Below the pieces are notes generated by a model that saw nothing but the letters and a program-made list of their open reading frames with translations, made no database searches and was not told where the DNA came from. The position numbers and the translations under genes are program-made. A DNA stretch of 64,000 bases from Achromobacter xylosoxidans (lineage in GTDB: Bacteria > Pseudomonadota > Gammaproteobacteria > Burkholderiales > Burkholderiaceae_B), in the NCBI RefSeq assembly GCF_001457475.1, contig NZ_LN831029.1, positions 4,464,001-4,528,000 on the forward strand, given 5' to 3'. Below are positions 25,325 to 38,700 of the stretch, in pieces. Numbering within the stretch: the stretch's first letter is position 1; the number at the start of each line of letters is the position of its first letter.

Positions 25325-26655
25325 CAACTCCCCGCCATCGCCGCCAGGCACTGGCGCGCGCGCTCCGGCAACACGTATTCGCCGTCGCGCTCGATCCGCT
25401 CGTACAGGCGCTCGACCCGCTCGTAGTGCGCGTCCAGGTTCTGGTCGAGCAGATGATGGCGGGTCTTGTTGTAGACGCCGAACTGCAGGTCGGTCAGCAG
25501 CTCGAACGGGTTGATGTGGCCGTAGGGCGTGCCGAAGATCATCTTCAGGAATTCGTCGATGTCGTGGTAGCCCAGCGCGGTCAGCAGGAACTCGATGCCG
25601 GCGCGCTTGCGCTTGGTCTGGTAGGCGCGCTCCTTGGGGTCGACGATGAAGTCCAGGCCGCTGGTCATGCCCGCCGGATACTCCACCTTGGAGAAGCAGC
25701 GGAAGTCGATGGTGACGCGGTCCTCGGTGGCCTGCGGCAAGGTGCTGTCGGCGTGGGCGCGGTAGTTGTCGAAGAACAGCGCCTGGCCCACCTTGGAGTC
25801 GCAGAACCAGCCGGACGAGGGCTTGTCGGCGTATTTCTTTTCCCAGTACTTGGCCATCAGGAAGTCGCGTACCGTAGGCAGGTCGATTTCCGACAGCAGC
25901 CCTTCGGTGTACAGGTACAGCGCCTTGTCGACGGCGGCGCGCTCCTCGGCGTCCAGGTCCATCTCCAGCATCTTCATGTAGACGAAGTTCAGGTTCGGGG
26001 CCTCGACCTCGGCGTCCTCGAAGATGACGAAGGGCTGGCGCGTGATCGGCGTCGGCGTCAGGGCGGTGTGAAAGCTCTTGTAGTGCTTGGGAAAGCCCAG
26101 GCCCTTCTTGACCAGCGACGGGATCTGCAGCGCGATGCCGCTGGCCGAATGGGTGCCGTAGGGTTTCTTGCCGGCGGGCACCACGAAGGCATTGACCACG
26201 GTGGTGGCCGCCTGCGGGAAGTGCTCCATCACCTTGTCCTGGTTGTCGTCGTAGAAACGCTTGGCCGAGGGGATGAAGAGCGCGCTGTTCTCGAACATGG
26301 TGGACAGCGGGAAATAGGTGCCCACCGAAGTGTCCGAGAAACTGCCCGCCACCTTGGCCTGCAGGCGCAGTTCGCGGCGCAGCTTGCCGGCCAGGTCGGC
26401 GTCCACGTTCATCTGGATGACCTGGGTGGGCTGGTGCTCGGGATAGAAGCAGCAGGTGTTGAGCGCGCGGTTCGGCGGCAGGCGCGAGGCCACGGCGGCC
26501 GGGTCGGCGCTGTAGCGGTCCAGCACGCGCACCAGGTGGCGGGCGTGCACGCCGGCCGCCTCGTTCAGGAACGTGCCGGTCTTCTGCCAGATGCCGGTGC
26601 CCTGGGCTTCGGGGGCGGCGGCTTGTGGTTGCTCTTGCAATTCGAGGGTAGTCAT
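25324..26655 (-). CDS. Unrecognised 443-residue cluster protein, possibly Fe(II)/2-oxoglutarate oxygenase-like
   Basis: No family is obvious. The protein is soluble, without a signal peptide. A segment near residues 290-315 (FDNYRAHADSTLPQ, then DRVTIDFRCF) resembles the distal His and RxSxDxR strand of Fe(II)/2-oxoglutarate dioxygenases. Near residues 195-215 lies a possible facial-triad region (SFHTALTPTPITRQ). Neither is diagnostic. It sits between the NRPS-PKS and the hydrolase in one operon (93 bp after the synthase, TGATG overlap with the hydrolase), so it very likely works on the same product. An independent role as a condensation-like or binding protein cannot be excluded. Confidence 0.6.
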   Translation of the reverse strand: MTTLELQEQPQAAAPEAQGTGIWQKTGTFLNEAAGVHARHLVRVLDRYSADPAAVASRLPPNRALNTCCFYPEHQPTQVIQMNVDADLAGKLRRELRLQAKVAGSFSDTSVGTYFPLSTMFENSALFIPSAKRFYDDNQDKVMEHFPQAATTVVNAFVVPAGKKPYGTHSASGIALQIPSLVKKGLGFPKHYKSFHTALTPTPITRQPFVIFEDAEVEAPNLNFVYMKMLEMDLDAEERAAVDKALYLYTEGLLSEIDLPTVRDFLMAKYWEKKYADKPSSGWFCDSKVGQALFFDNYRAHADSTLPQATEDRVTIDFRCFSKVEYPAGMTSGLDFIVDPKERAYQTKRKRAGIEFLLTALGYHDIDEFLKMIFGTPYGHINPFELLTDLQFGVYNKTRHHLLDQNLDAHYERVERLYERIERDGEYVLPERARQCLAAMAGS

Positions 26656-26748
26656 TCAAATCCTCCACGGGTCGTGGAAATCGGTCTGAGGATGCCGCCC
26701 GGCGGGCAGCGCCTGCATGGCGCTGCCCCGGCGGCGGGTCGAACTTGC

Positions 26749-29700
26749 TCAAGCCGGCTGGGATACCGGCGACAACTCCTGCGCTTGCGCGGCGGCCGGC
26801 GCGGCGGCCAGGATGCGTTCCACATACGGCCGGACGTGCCGGGCATCGACCGGCGGGCAGGGATAGACCTCGCCGCCGAACACCTGCCGGCCCACCGGGA
26901 AGCAGTCGAACATCTGCTCCAGGTCGCTCTGCACGCCCAGGCCGTCCAGCACCGCCGCGATGCGCGCGATGGCGCTCCTGGGGTTGGCCTGCGCATACGC
27001 CAGGGCTTCCTCCCGCCACTGCTCGAACGGCAGGCTGCCGACCTGCGCGCCGGCGCCTCGGATGTGCTGCACCAGGCTGTTGAAGCCAGGCGCCTGCGGG
27101 TTGGCGAAGTCGTAGTCCTGGCCGATGCGGTCCTGGTCGCGGATCATGACCTGGGCGATGACCCCCGCCAGGTAGTCCACCGGCAGCACGCCGCCGATGT
27201 CCGAACCCAGCAGCGGGAAACTGCCCATGGCGATGCAGCCCGAGATCAGGTTGTGCAGGAAATCGCCGCGATCGAGCCGGAAATGGCCGCTGCTGGCGCT
27301 GGCGCCGACGAACGGCAGGCGGTAGATCGAGGCCTTGGCCCCGCGCCAGCGCGCCGCCGCCACCATCTGCTCGGCCATGTACTTGGAACTGAGGTAGCCG
27401 TACTCGCGTTCGTCCTTGGACACCTCGTAGCCCAGGTAGCGCGGCAGCGTGGCGGCGGTCGAGACGAAGTGCACCGCCTTGCCGCGGCCGCGCGAGGCCA
27501 GCCGCAGCACCTCGTGCGTGCCCACCACGTTGGGCGCCAGGTAGTTGTCCAGCGGCAGCATCCAGTCGACCAGCGCGCCCGAATGGCAGATGGCATCCAC
27601 CTGGTTCGCCAACTGGTCGAACTCGTGCTCGGACAGGCCGAACAGCGGCTGGGTCAGGTCGCCGACCACCGGGTTCAGCAGCGCCGCGTACTCCGGCTTC
27701 CAGAGATCGTATTTCTGCAGGATCTCCACCTGCCGCGCCATGGCCTTCTCGGCGTCGTCGGCCCGCACCAGGCAGTAGGCGATGATGTTGGCGCGCAGCA
27801 GCTCGTGCAACAGGAAGGCGCCGACAAAGCCGGTGGAGCCGGTGACGAACACCGCTTCGGGCTCGGCCTCCATCGCCAGCACGTTGTCGAACTGCAGTTC
27901 CGGCTCCAGGTAGCCGCGACGCGCCACGCGGTCGTCCAGGCGACGGCCGCCGGCCGCCTCCTTCGCCGCCGCGCCAGCCTCGGCCGGGGCCTCCTGGCTG
28001 TCCAGCCCCGCCTCGGTCAGCTTCTCCAGCAGGAACTGGCTCAGCGCCCGCAGGTTGGGATGGTCGAAGGCGATCTTGGCGGGCAGCGCCAGGCCGGTCA
28101 TGTCCGAGAGCTGATTGCGCAGCAGCACGGCGGTGAGCGAGTCGATGCCGATATCCTGCAGCGGCAGGCTGACGTCCACGTCCTCCGGCGAGGCGAACTC
28201 CAGCGCCTTGGCCACCTCGGCGCGCACCGCCTCCAGCACCGCGGCCTCGCGCTGTTCGACCGCGGTCTCCACCAGCAGCTTGCGCAGGCCGGCGCCGCCG
28301 CCCGCGCCACCGCCCGCGCCGCGCCCGCCCGCCGCGCGGCTGAACAGCTCGCGGTACAGGGCCGGCGCGCTGCCGCCGTTGTTGTCCTCCAGCGTGCGCT
28401 GCAGGCGGCCCAGGTCGAGCGCGGCGGCCACGGCCATCGGCGCGTCGCTCATCACGGCGGCCTCGAACAGGTCCAGCGCCTCGGTTGGGCCCAGCGCCTC
28501 CATGCCCTGGCGGCTGAAGCGCGTCTTGTCGGCGTCGCTCAGGCGCGCGGCCATGCCCTGCCCGTCCCAGGCGCCCCAGGCCACCGAAGTCGCCGCCAGG
28601 CCCTTGGCGCGGCGATGGTGCGCCAGCGCGTCCAGGAAGGTATTGGCGGCGGCGTAGTTGCCCTGGCCTGGCGCGCCGGTCACGCCGGAGATCGACGAGA
28701 ACAGCACGAAGAAGTCCAGCGGCAGGTCCTGCGTCAGGCGATGCAGGTGCCAGGCGCCGTCGACCTTGGGCGCGAACACGGTGTCGAAGCGTTCCGGCGT
28801 CTGGCCGGCGAGCATGCCGTCGTCCAGCACCCCGGCCGCGTGCACCACGCCGCGCAGCGGCCGGTCTTCGCCAAACTCGCCCATGACCCGTTGCAGGCCG
28901 TCGGCGTCGGCCGCGTCGCACGCCACCACGGTGGCGCGGGCGCCCAGTTCGGCCAATTCGGCGACGAAAGCCTCGGCATCCGGCGAACGCATGCCGCTGC
29001 GCGAGGTCAGCACCAGCTCACGCACCTGGTGGTTCTGCACCAGCCACTTGGAGACGTAGCGGCCCAGCCCGCCCAGGCCGCCGGTGACCAGCACCGCGCC
29101 GTCCGGATCGACCATGCCGCGGCGCTGCGTCGGCACCAGCACCACCTTGCCCACGTGGCGGGCCTGCGCGATGAAGCGCAGCGCGTCGGACGCGCTGTCC
29201 AGCGGGAAGGTGCGCAGCGGCAGCGGCTTGAGCTTGCCTTCGGCGAACAGCGCGGCGATCGCGCCCAGCATTTCCTGGATGCGCTCGACGCCGGCCTCGG
29301 GCAGGTTGTAGACGCGGTAGGTCACGCCCGGATGATTGGCCTCGACCCAGGCCTGGTCGCGCAGGTCGATCTTGCCCATCTCCAGGAAGCGGCCGCCCGG
29401 CTTGAGCATGGCGAAGCTGGCATCGATGAACTCGCGCGCCAGCGAGTTGAGCACGATGTCGAAGCTGCGGCCCGACGCCGTTTCGGCGAAGGTCTGCGCG
29501 AAGTCCAGGCTGCGCGAGGTGCCGATGTGGTCATCGGCCAGCCCCAGCTTGCGCAGCGCAGGCCACTTCGGTTCGCTGGCGGTGCCGTAGACCTCGGCGC
29601 CATGCAACAGCGCCAGTTGCACCGCCGCCATGCCGACGCCGCCGGCCGCGGCATGCACCAGCACGCGCTCGCCCGCCTGCATGTTGCCCAGCACGTGCAG

Positions 29701-32700
29701 GCCGTACCATGCCGTCAGGAAGGTCATGGGGATGGTGGCCGCTTCCTCGAAGCTGAGATTGTCGGGCTTGGCCACGACCTGGCGCGCGTCCACCACGATG
29801 GAGGAACCGAAGGCGCCGCGCGCCAGCCCCAGCACCGGGTCGCCCGGCTTGAGGTGCTTGACGGCGCTGCCGACTTCCGTGACCACGCCGGCGAACTCCA
29901 GGCCCAGCGCCGGAATCTCGACCATGCCCAGGGCGTTCAGCACGTCCAGGAAGTTCACGCCAGTGGCCTTGACCGCGGCGCGGATCTCGCCCGCCGCGAG
30001 CGGCTCGTCCACCAGCGTCTTGACCGACAGCGGCTGATCCAGGCGGCCCTTGGTGGCGATCTCCAGGCGCCAGTTGCCCTCGGCCGGCAACACCAGGCCG
30101 GCGTTGGCCGGCGCCTTCTTCAGGCGCGGCGCCAGCACCTTGGCGCCGCGCAGCGCGCACTCGGGCTCGTCCGCCAGCGCCAGCGCGGACGCCAGCGTGT
30201 CCAGGTCGGCCGCGGTCTCGCCCAGGTCGACGATGCGCAGGGCCAGTTCCGGATGCTCGTTGCGCGCGGTGCGCAGCAGGCCCCACAACGGGCTGGCGCC
30301 CAGGTCGGACACCGGATCGTCGCTGCTGGTGCCGACGGCGCCGCGCGTCAGCCAGATGACGGGCTTGGCGAAGCCGGCCAGCGCCAGTTCCTGCACCTGC
30401 ACCAGCGCGCTGGCGGCCTGGCGGCGCGACGACTCGGCCACCTGGCCATCGCCGCCCCACAGCTGGATCACGCCATCGCAGGCCTCGGCCTCGCTCAATC
30501 GGGCGATATCGACGACCTGCGCGCCGGCCTGCATGAGGCGCGAACGGACCTCATCGGCCCAGGGCGCGTCGGCGCCGCCCAGCAGGCCCCAGGTGCCGCC
30601 GAACACGGCCTCGGGCGCCTCGACCGGCTGCCATTCGGTGCGGAACAGGAAGCGGTCGACCCCGGCCGCCGCCAGGCGCCGCAGCGCCGCGCGGTCGATG
30701 CGGCGCGCATGCAGGCGCTGCAGCCGGCCCACGTGCTCGCCACTGGTGTCGTACAGGTCCAGCGAGGCCCAGAACTCGCCCTCGCCCAGCTCGAACTCCG
30801 CCACCTTGACCCACACTTCGGCCAGGCCGTCTTTCCAGACCGACAGGCGCTCGGCCTCGAACGGCACGAACACGTCATCGCCCACCTGCGCTTTCAGGCG
30901 CTGGGTCAGCAGCAGCGAATGCATCGACGAGTCCAGCAGCGCGGGATGCAGCCCGTAGCGGATGGCCGACGACGCGGCCGCTTCCGGCAGCGCCACCCGC
31001 GCCCAGACGTCGCCGTCGACGTGCCAGGCGGCATTGATGCCCTGGAACGTCGGGCCGTAGCCGTAGCCCAGTTCATGCAGGTCCTGGTAGAGCGCGGTCA
31101 CGTCGATCGGATCGCCATCCGGTGGCGGCAGCTCGACCGAATCCTGGCGCGCGGCCTGGGCCGGCACCAGCTTGCCTTCGGCATGCAGCTGCCATTCGCC
31201 GTCCTCGTCCGACTCCGGCGCGCTGTAGACGTGCACGGTGCGGGCGCCGCCCGATTCCGCGCCCACGGTGATCTGCATGCGCAGCGATACGCCGGGCGCC
31301 AGCACCATCGGCGCCAGGATGATCACGTCGGCCAGGTCCCACTGGCCCTTGACCTGCCGGCCCGCGGCGCGCATGGCCTCGAAGAACGCCGTGCCCGGCA
31401 TCAGCACCGCGTCCATCACCTGGTGCTCCTGCACCCAGGCCGGCTCGTCGGCCGCCACCACGGTCGTGAACATCGTCATGTCGGTGCCGGCGATCTGCAC
31501 GCCGCCGCCCAGCAACTGGTGATTGGCGTCGTTCAGGCCGGCGCCGACCGTGCGCGTGGGCATGGGTTCGAGCCAGTAGCGCTCGCGCTGGAAGGCGTAG
31601 GTGGGCAGCTTGACCCGTTCGCCGCCATACGGGGCGAAGAAGCCGCGCCAGTCCACCGGCGCGCCCAGCACGTGCAGCTCGGCCAGGCCTTTCTGCATGG
31701 TCTGGGTCTCGTCCTTGGCCGGGTTGAGCGAGGCCACCCAGGTCACCGGGCCGTCATCGGCCAGGCAGGCCGCGCCCATGCCGGACAGCACCGGCTGCGG
31801 ACCCATTTCCAGGAAGGCGTTGATGCCCTGCTGGTAGAGCGTGCGCATGCCGGCGTTGAAGCGCACCGCCTGGCGCGCCTGCTGCACCCAGTATTCAGGC
31901 TGGGTCATCTCGCCGCGCCTGGCCAGCTCGCCGGTCAGGCTGCTGACCAGGGCCAGCTTCGGCGTGGCGTAGTCGAGCGACTGCGCCACCTGGCGGAAGG
32001 CGCCCAGCATCGGCTCCAGCAGATGCGAGTGGAACGCGTGCGAGACCTCCAGCCGCTTGGCCTTGCGCTGTTGCTGCTTGAAGTGCGCCACCACCTTTTC
32101 GATGCTGTCGATGTCGCCGGACACCACCGTCTGCTGCGGCGCGTTCAGGCCGGCCAGCGAGACACGGGCGGCCAGGCCGAGCGCGGCCAGCGCCGTCTCG
32201 ACCTCGTCGGCGCTGGCCTCCAGCGAGGCCATGCCGCCACCGGCGGGCAGCGCCTGCATCAGGCGGCCGCGCGCGGCCACCAGGCGGCAGGCGTCGTCCA
32301 GGTCGAACACCCCGGCCGCATGGGCCGCGGCGATCTCGCCGATGCTGTGGCCCAGCAGCAATTCGGGCTGCACGCCCCAGCTTTGCCAGACCCGCCACAA
32401 CGCCACTTCCAGCGCGAACAGGGCCGGCTGGGTGAAGTCGGTGCGGTTGAGCAAGGCGGCCTCGTCGCTGCCGGCCTCGGCGAACATCACCTCCAGCAGC
32501 GGCTTTTCCAGCGTGGTGAAACGCTGCGCGATCTCGTCCAGCGCCTGGCGAAAGACCGGGTTGGACTGGTACAGGCCGTGGCCCATGCGCGGCAGCTGGC
32601 TGCCCTGGCCGGTGAACAGCAGGGCCAGGCGGCATTCGCGGTCGCGGTCATCGACCATGCTGACCGCGCCCGCCGGCACCTCGCCGGTGCGGCCGTACGA

Positions 32701-35700
32701 GGCCAGCGCGTCCAGCAGGTCGGACTTGCCCTTGGCGAACACCACCAGGCGCTTGCGGAAGTGCGTGCGGGTGGTGGCCAGCGAATAGGCCACGTCCAGG
32801 AAGCGGTCCTGGATGTTCATGCCCATGTGCAGGTGCAGCTTGTCGGCCTGCGCCCGCAGCGCGGGCACGGTGAAGGCCGACAGCACGAACGGCAGCGACT
32901 CGGGCGTGGCCGCCGGCTTGGCGGCGCGGGCCGGCGCGGCGGCCTTGGGCGGCTCTTCCACGATGACATGGGCATTGGTGCCGCCGATGCCGAACGAGCT
33001 GACGCCGGCGCGGCGCGGCCGTTCGCCCGCCGGCCACGGCTGCTCCTGCTGCACCAGCGCCATCTGCGCCGCGGCCCAGTCCACCGCCGGGGTCGGCTCG
33101 ACCACGTGCAGCGTGATGGGCAGCTTGTCATGATGCATGGCCAGCACCGCCTTCATGACGCCCGCCAGGCCGGCCGCCGCCTGCGTGTGACCCAGGTTGG
33201 ACTTGACCGAACCGACCCACAACGGCCGCTCGGGCGTATGGCTGCCGCCGAACACCGCCGCCAGGCCATTGCCCTCGATCGGGTCGCCGAGCTTGGTGCC
33301 GGTGCCATGCGCTTCCAGGTAATCGATGTCGGAAGGCTGCAATCCGGACATGGCCAGCGCCTGGCGGATCACGCGCTGCTGCGCCGGGCCGCTGGGCGTG
33401 GTCAGGCTGGCGCTGTGGCCGGCGTGGTTGACCGCGGTGCCGCGCAGGACGGCCAGGATCGGATCGCCGTCGCGCTGGGCGTCCGACAGGCGCTTGAGCA
33501 CCACCACGGCGGCGCCTTCGCTCCAGCCGGTGCCGTCGGTGCTGGACGAGAACGACTTGCAGCGGCCGTCCGGCGACATGCCGCGCAGGCGGCTGAATTC
33601 CACGTGCAGGTCGGGCGACAGCATCAGCGTCACGCCGGCCGCCACCGCCAGGTCGCATTCGCCCTGGCGCAAGGCATTGCAGGCCAGGTGGGTGGTGACC
33701 AGCGACGACGAGCAGGCGGTGTCCACCGTCATGCTCGGCCCTTCCAGGCCCAGCACGTAAGAGACGCGGCCGGACATGGTGCTGCCGGCCGAGCCGGTGC
33801 CGACGTAGCCGTCCAGGTCGGCCAGGCCGCCGGCCAGCGCCAGGCCGTACTCGTGGTAGCCCTTGCCGATGCCGACGAACACGCCGGTCTGGCTGCCGCG
33901 CAACTGGTCCATCGAATAGCCGGCCAGCTCGATCGCCTCGGAGGTGACTTCGAGCATCATGCGTTGGGCGGGGTCGAGCGCCCGCGCCTCGCGCGGCGAG
34001 ATGCCGAAGAACGGCGCGTCGAACAGGTCGATCGGCGTCACGAAGCCGCCGCGCATGCAGTACGACTTGCCGCGCGCGTCCGGGTCGGCGTCGTAGATGG
34101 CGGCCGCGTCCCAGCGTTCCCTGGGCACTTCGACGATGCCGTCGCCGCCGCGCTCCAGCAGGTTCCACAGGTCTTCGGGGCTGTTGACGTTGCCCGGCAG
34201 GCGGCAGGCCATCGAGACGATGGCGATGGGTTCGTCGGCCAGGGCATTGCGGCGCTTGGGCGTGTTGAGCGCGGCCTTCTTGTTGCCGGCCAGATGCGCG
34301 GCCAGGTCCTTGATGGTGAAATGCTCGTACAGCGTCGAGGTCGACACGTTGCGGCCCAGCAGCTTCTGCAGCTCGGCCTGCACCCGCACCACCCGCAGCG
34401 AATTGCCGCCGATCTTGAAGAAGCTGTCGTGGATGCCGATGCGGTCATGGCCCAGCACTTCGGCCCAGACCGCCTGCAACTGCTGTTCCAGCTCATTGGT
34501 GGGCTGCACCGCCGGCTCCAGCATCACCTCGGTGGGTTCGGGCAGCGCCTTGCGGTCGATCTTGCCGTTCGGCGTCAGCGGGAACTCGTCCAGTTCGACG
34601 AAGAAGTCCGGAATCATGTAGCCCGGCAGGCGCGCTTCCAGCCAGGGCCGCAGCACGCGTTGCAGCGCGGGGCGCGGCGGCGCGCCGGCCGCGGGCTGGT
34701 TGGCCCATTGCGCCAGCGCATCGCGGTCGAGCGCCTGGGGCGCCTGCCAGCCCAGGTCGGGCTGTTCGCCGGCCTGCCAGAACACCGCGTCGAACGCCCA
34801 GATGTCGCGCGCGCGGCTCGGCAGCATGGCCATGCGATAGCCGGCCGCCTCGGCCGCCTGCGCCAGGTCGCGCGGGTCGACCCACTGGCCCGGGCCGGTA
34901 GTGGCCTGCGCCTCTAGCACGTGGCCCACGCGTTGGTGCACGTCGGCCAGGCGGCCGTTGGGAATATTGGCGATGGCCAGCGGCTTGCCGCCCTTGCCCA
35001 GGCGCCGTGCCAGATCCTGCAGATCGAGTCCGTCGCGGCCCCAATCGAGCGCCGTCGTGGCCCGCGGCCTGGCGCGGCCGGAAGCCGGCGCGCCGACGTG
35101 CAGGATCACGTCGAAGCGAAAGCGCGACATCTCGTTGACGTAGGCGCCGTCGCGCAGCAGGATTTCAACGCGCGAGATCTGCGGGTACAGCGCCGGCAGG
35201 TTGGCGAAGAACTCGGGCGCCAGCACCAGCTCGCGTTCCGAGCGCAGGCCGCGCTGCGCGCGCCGGCGCAGCTCGTCGGGAGACAGGCTGCACAGGCCCT
35301 GGAAGTTGGCCACGTCGGCATGGAATGCCTCGAGCAGCGCCAGGTCGCGCACGTCGCCGACGAAGATGCGGCCCTCGGTCACGGCCTCGGTGGCCCAGTC
35401 CAGCACCGACAGCAGATAGCCGGCGCTGGGGAAGTACTGCGCCACCGAGTTGATGACCACGGTGTCGAAGCTGCCCGGCTCCACCTCCGGCAAATCGTTG
35501 GCCAGGCGGTGTTCGCACGAGGCCTGCGGCAGGCCGCCCAGGTGGCGGTTGATCTGTTCGACCGCCTGGCTGGAGGCGTCGATGGCGCGGTACTGGGCGA
35601 CCTTGGGCGCGACGCCGAACAGCACCAGGCCGGTGCCCGAACCGATCTCGAAGACGCGTTCGGGGCCGGTGGCCAGGATGCGGTCGACGGTGCGTTGCTG

Positions 35701-38700
35701 CCAGTCGCGCATTTCGTCGGCGGCGAACGGCAGGCCGTCGTAGCTGTTGTGCCAGCCGGCGGTGTTGAAGGTGGGATCGGCCGCGCCGGGCTCGTAGGCC
35801 CGGTCCCAGACATCGCGCCATTCGGTCACGGCGGTGGTCTCGGCGCGGCGGTCCTGCGCCGCGCTGGCCGGCGCGCTGTTGCGCAGGCAGTAGGCGACCA
35901 GCTGGTCGTTGCGGCCCACCACCACGGCGCGGCCGATGTCTTCGTGGCTGGCCACGGCGGCCTCGACCTCGCCCAGTTCGATGCGGAAGCCCCGCAGCTT
36001 GATCTGGCCGTCGTTGCGGCCCAGCACCACCAGCTTGCCCGGCTCCTTGAAGCAGGCCAGGTCGCCGGTGCGGTACAGGGCGCCGGGCGCGAACGGGTTG
36101 GCGCCGAACTGCGCCGCCGTCTGCGCCGGGTCCTTGTGATAGCCGCGCGCCACGCCGGCGCCGCCGATGCACAGCTCGCCGGCAAAGCCGGCCGGCACCG
36201 GCGCCAGGTTGGCGTCCAGCACGTACAGCTGGGTGTTGGCGATGGGCTGGCCGATGACGATGTCCTCGCCCGGGCGCACCTGCCAGACGCTGGACCACAC
36301 GGTGGTCTCGGTCGGGCCATACATGTTCCACACCGACTCGGCGCGCGCCAGCAGCTCGTCGGCCAGCGCGCGTGGCAGCGCTTCGCCGCCGCACAGCAGG
36401 CGCTTGAGCGCCACGGCGCGCGGCCAGCCCGATTGCAGCAACAGCTGCCAGGTGGTGGGCGTGGCCTGCATCATGGTGACGGCGTGGCGGCGCATCAGGT
36501 CCAGCAGCGTCTGGCCGTCCAGGCTTTCCTGCTGGCGCGCGATCACCACGCTGGCGCCGCTGATCAGCGGCAGGAACAGCTCCAGCGCCGCGATGTCGAA
36601 GGAAATCGTGGTCACCGCGAGCAGGCTGTCGCCGGCGTCGCAGCCGGGCGCGGCGCGCATCGACAGCAGGAAGTTGCCCAGCGCGCCGTGGGTGACTTCC
36701 ACGCCCTTGGGCTTGCCGGTGGACCCCGAGGTGAAGATGACGTAGGCCAGGTCGTCGGCCTGCGCCGAGGACGGCGCATTGGCGCTGTCGTCGCCGGCCT
36801 GGGCCAGGGCCGCGCCCAGATCCAGGCAGCGCTCGGCCCAGGCGCTCAGGCTGGCGTCGCGCGCCGCCGGCGGCGCGATCAGCAGCGCCGGCTGGGCGGC
36901 CTCCAGCATCTGGCGAATGCGCTCGGCCGGGAACGCCATGTCGACCGGCACGTAGGCGGCGCCGGTCTTGAGCACGGCCAGCAGCGCCACGACCATGTCG
37001 ATGGAACGGTCCAGGCATACGCCCACCAGCTGGCCGCGGCCAATGCCCTTGCCGCGCAGCACGCCGGCCACGCGGTTGGCGGCGGCGTTCAGTTCGCCAT
37101 ACGACATGGACTGGTCGGCGCAGCGCAACGCCACCCTGCCCTCGTGCTGGGCGGCGGCGTGCTCGAACAGTTCGTGCACCACCGCGCCGAGCGTGGCGGC
37201 ATCGCCGGTGGCGTTGAACTGCTCCACCAGCGATTGCCGTTCGCTGGCCGACAGGGCCTCGACCTCGCCCAGCTTGCGGTCGGTCGACGCCGGCAGGCGG
37301 CGGCACCAGTCCGCCACCTGCGCGGCCAACTGCGCCGCGGCGCGGCGCGTAATCTTGCGCGGATTGAAATGCAGTTCGAAGGCTTCACTGCCGGCCAGCA
37401 GCACGAACTCCAGCGCCGGACGGTCCTCGTCCACCGCGTAGGCCGCGGGCACCTGGCTGGACACGAGCACGTCCGGCGTCAGTTCACCGCGCGCATGGCG
37501 GGCGGCCAGCGCCGCGTCGCGGCCGATCAGGTCGCGCCGGATCAGGCCATGCTCGCGCGCCTGGCCCAAGGCCCCGGCCACGGCGTCCAGGTTGCGCGAC
37601 ACCGGCGCCGCCGGGTCCATGTGCGCCAGCACCGGCGCCCAGGCGCAGAACACATCGCGGCACTCCGGGTCCACGTCGGTGCGCGGCAGCGCCACCGCCA
37701 GGTGGACGTCGGCCGCGCCCGAGGCGCGCGCCAGGAAGGTGCACAGGCCGCCCGCGGCCTGCTCGATGAAGGCCTGCTCGCGCCCGGCGCCCTGCGGCGC
37801 GGCGGGCAGCTTGCCCACGATAGGCGCCGTGTTGGTCTCGGGGGCGGTCGGCCGCGCATACGGCAGGCGGTACGGTTGCCAGGCGGCCCACTGGCCGCGC
37901 CAGAAGGCGGCGGAACCCGACGCGGCGGTGCCGGCGGCCGTGACCTGGGCGCGGACCTGCTCGCTGGCCGAGGCCAGGCGCGCGCCCGCCCGCAGGCTGC
38001 CGGCGCTGGCCAGGTCGGCGATGGCGACGTCCTCGCCCTCGAGCGTGCACAGCGCTTCCAGGCGCAGCGCGCGATTGCCGGTGGCGATGCTGGCGCCGAA
38101 GGCATCCACCGCCACCACATCGCCCGGCGCCGCGCCCGCGGCGCGCGCCTCGACGCTGACCTTGCGCACGGCCAGCACACGGCCATCGATCAAGGCCTTG
38201 GGCCACACCAGCGGGCTGCTGAAGGGGCCGTGGTCGGTGGCGCGCACCATGGCGGCGATCTGCTCGGCGTCCTGGTGCCAGTCGATCAGGCCTTCGGCCG
38301 AGAATTGCGAATGGCGCGAGAAATAGCGGCGCCGCGACAGGTCCTGCGGCGTCTCGCGCTCGCGGCCGGCGGCCAGGTCGTCGACCAGCGCGCCGAAGCT
38401 CTGGATGGCGGTCTCGTCGCACTTCAGGCCCAGCGACAGGGCCGTGTCGGTCGATTCGATCGGCACCGCGACGCGCTTGAGAATGCCGCCGCCGTCGATG
38501 ATCTCGCCGATGCGGTGCCAGGTGATGGCGTAGTCGGTGGCGCGGTCGTACACCGCCCAGGCCGGCACGTGCAGGCCCGAGTATTCCGGCAACGGGCCAT
38601 AGTGGTAGTTGATGCTCATGCGCCGCACGCGCTCGAGCAGCGCATCGGGGATCACCGAGTAGTTGCCGATACTGAAGAGGATGTCGGCCGACAGCCGGGA

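Noticed and set aside
25426..34917. A 3163-codon open frame on the plus strand antisense to the NRPS-PKS, and similar long frames at 34921-38898 and 20016-22871
   Set aside because: They mirror genes with clear domains on the other strand, are His/Gln/Arg/Gly-rich low-complexity translations, and come from strong third-position GC bias. The same holds for the long frame at 11978-13504 on the minus strand.
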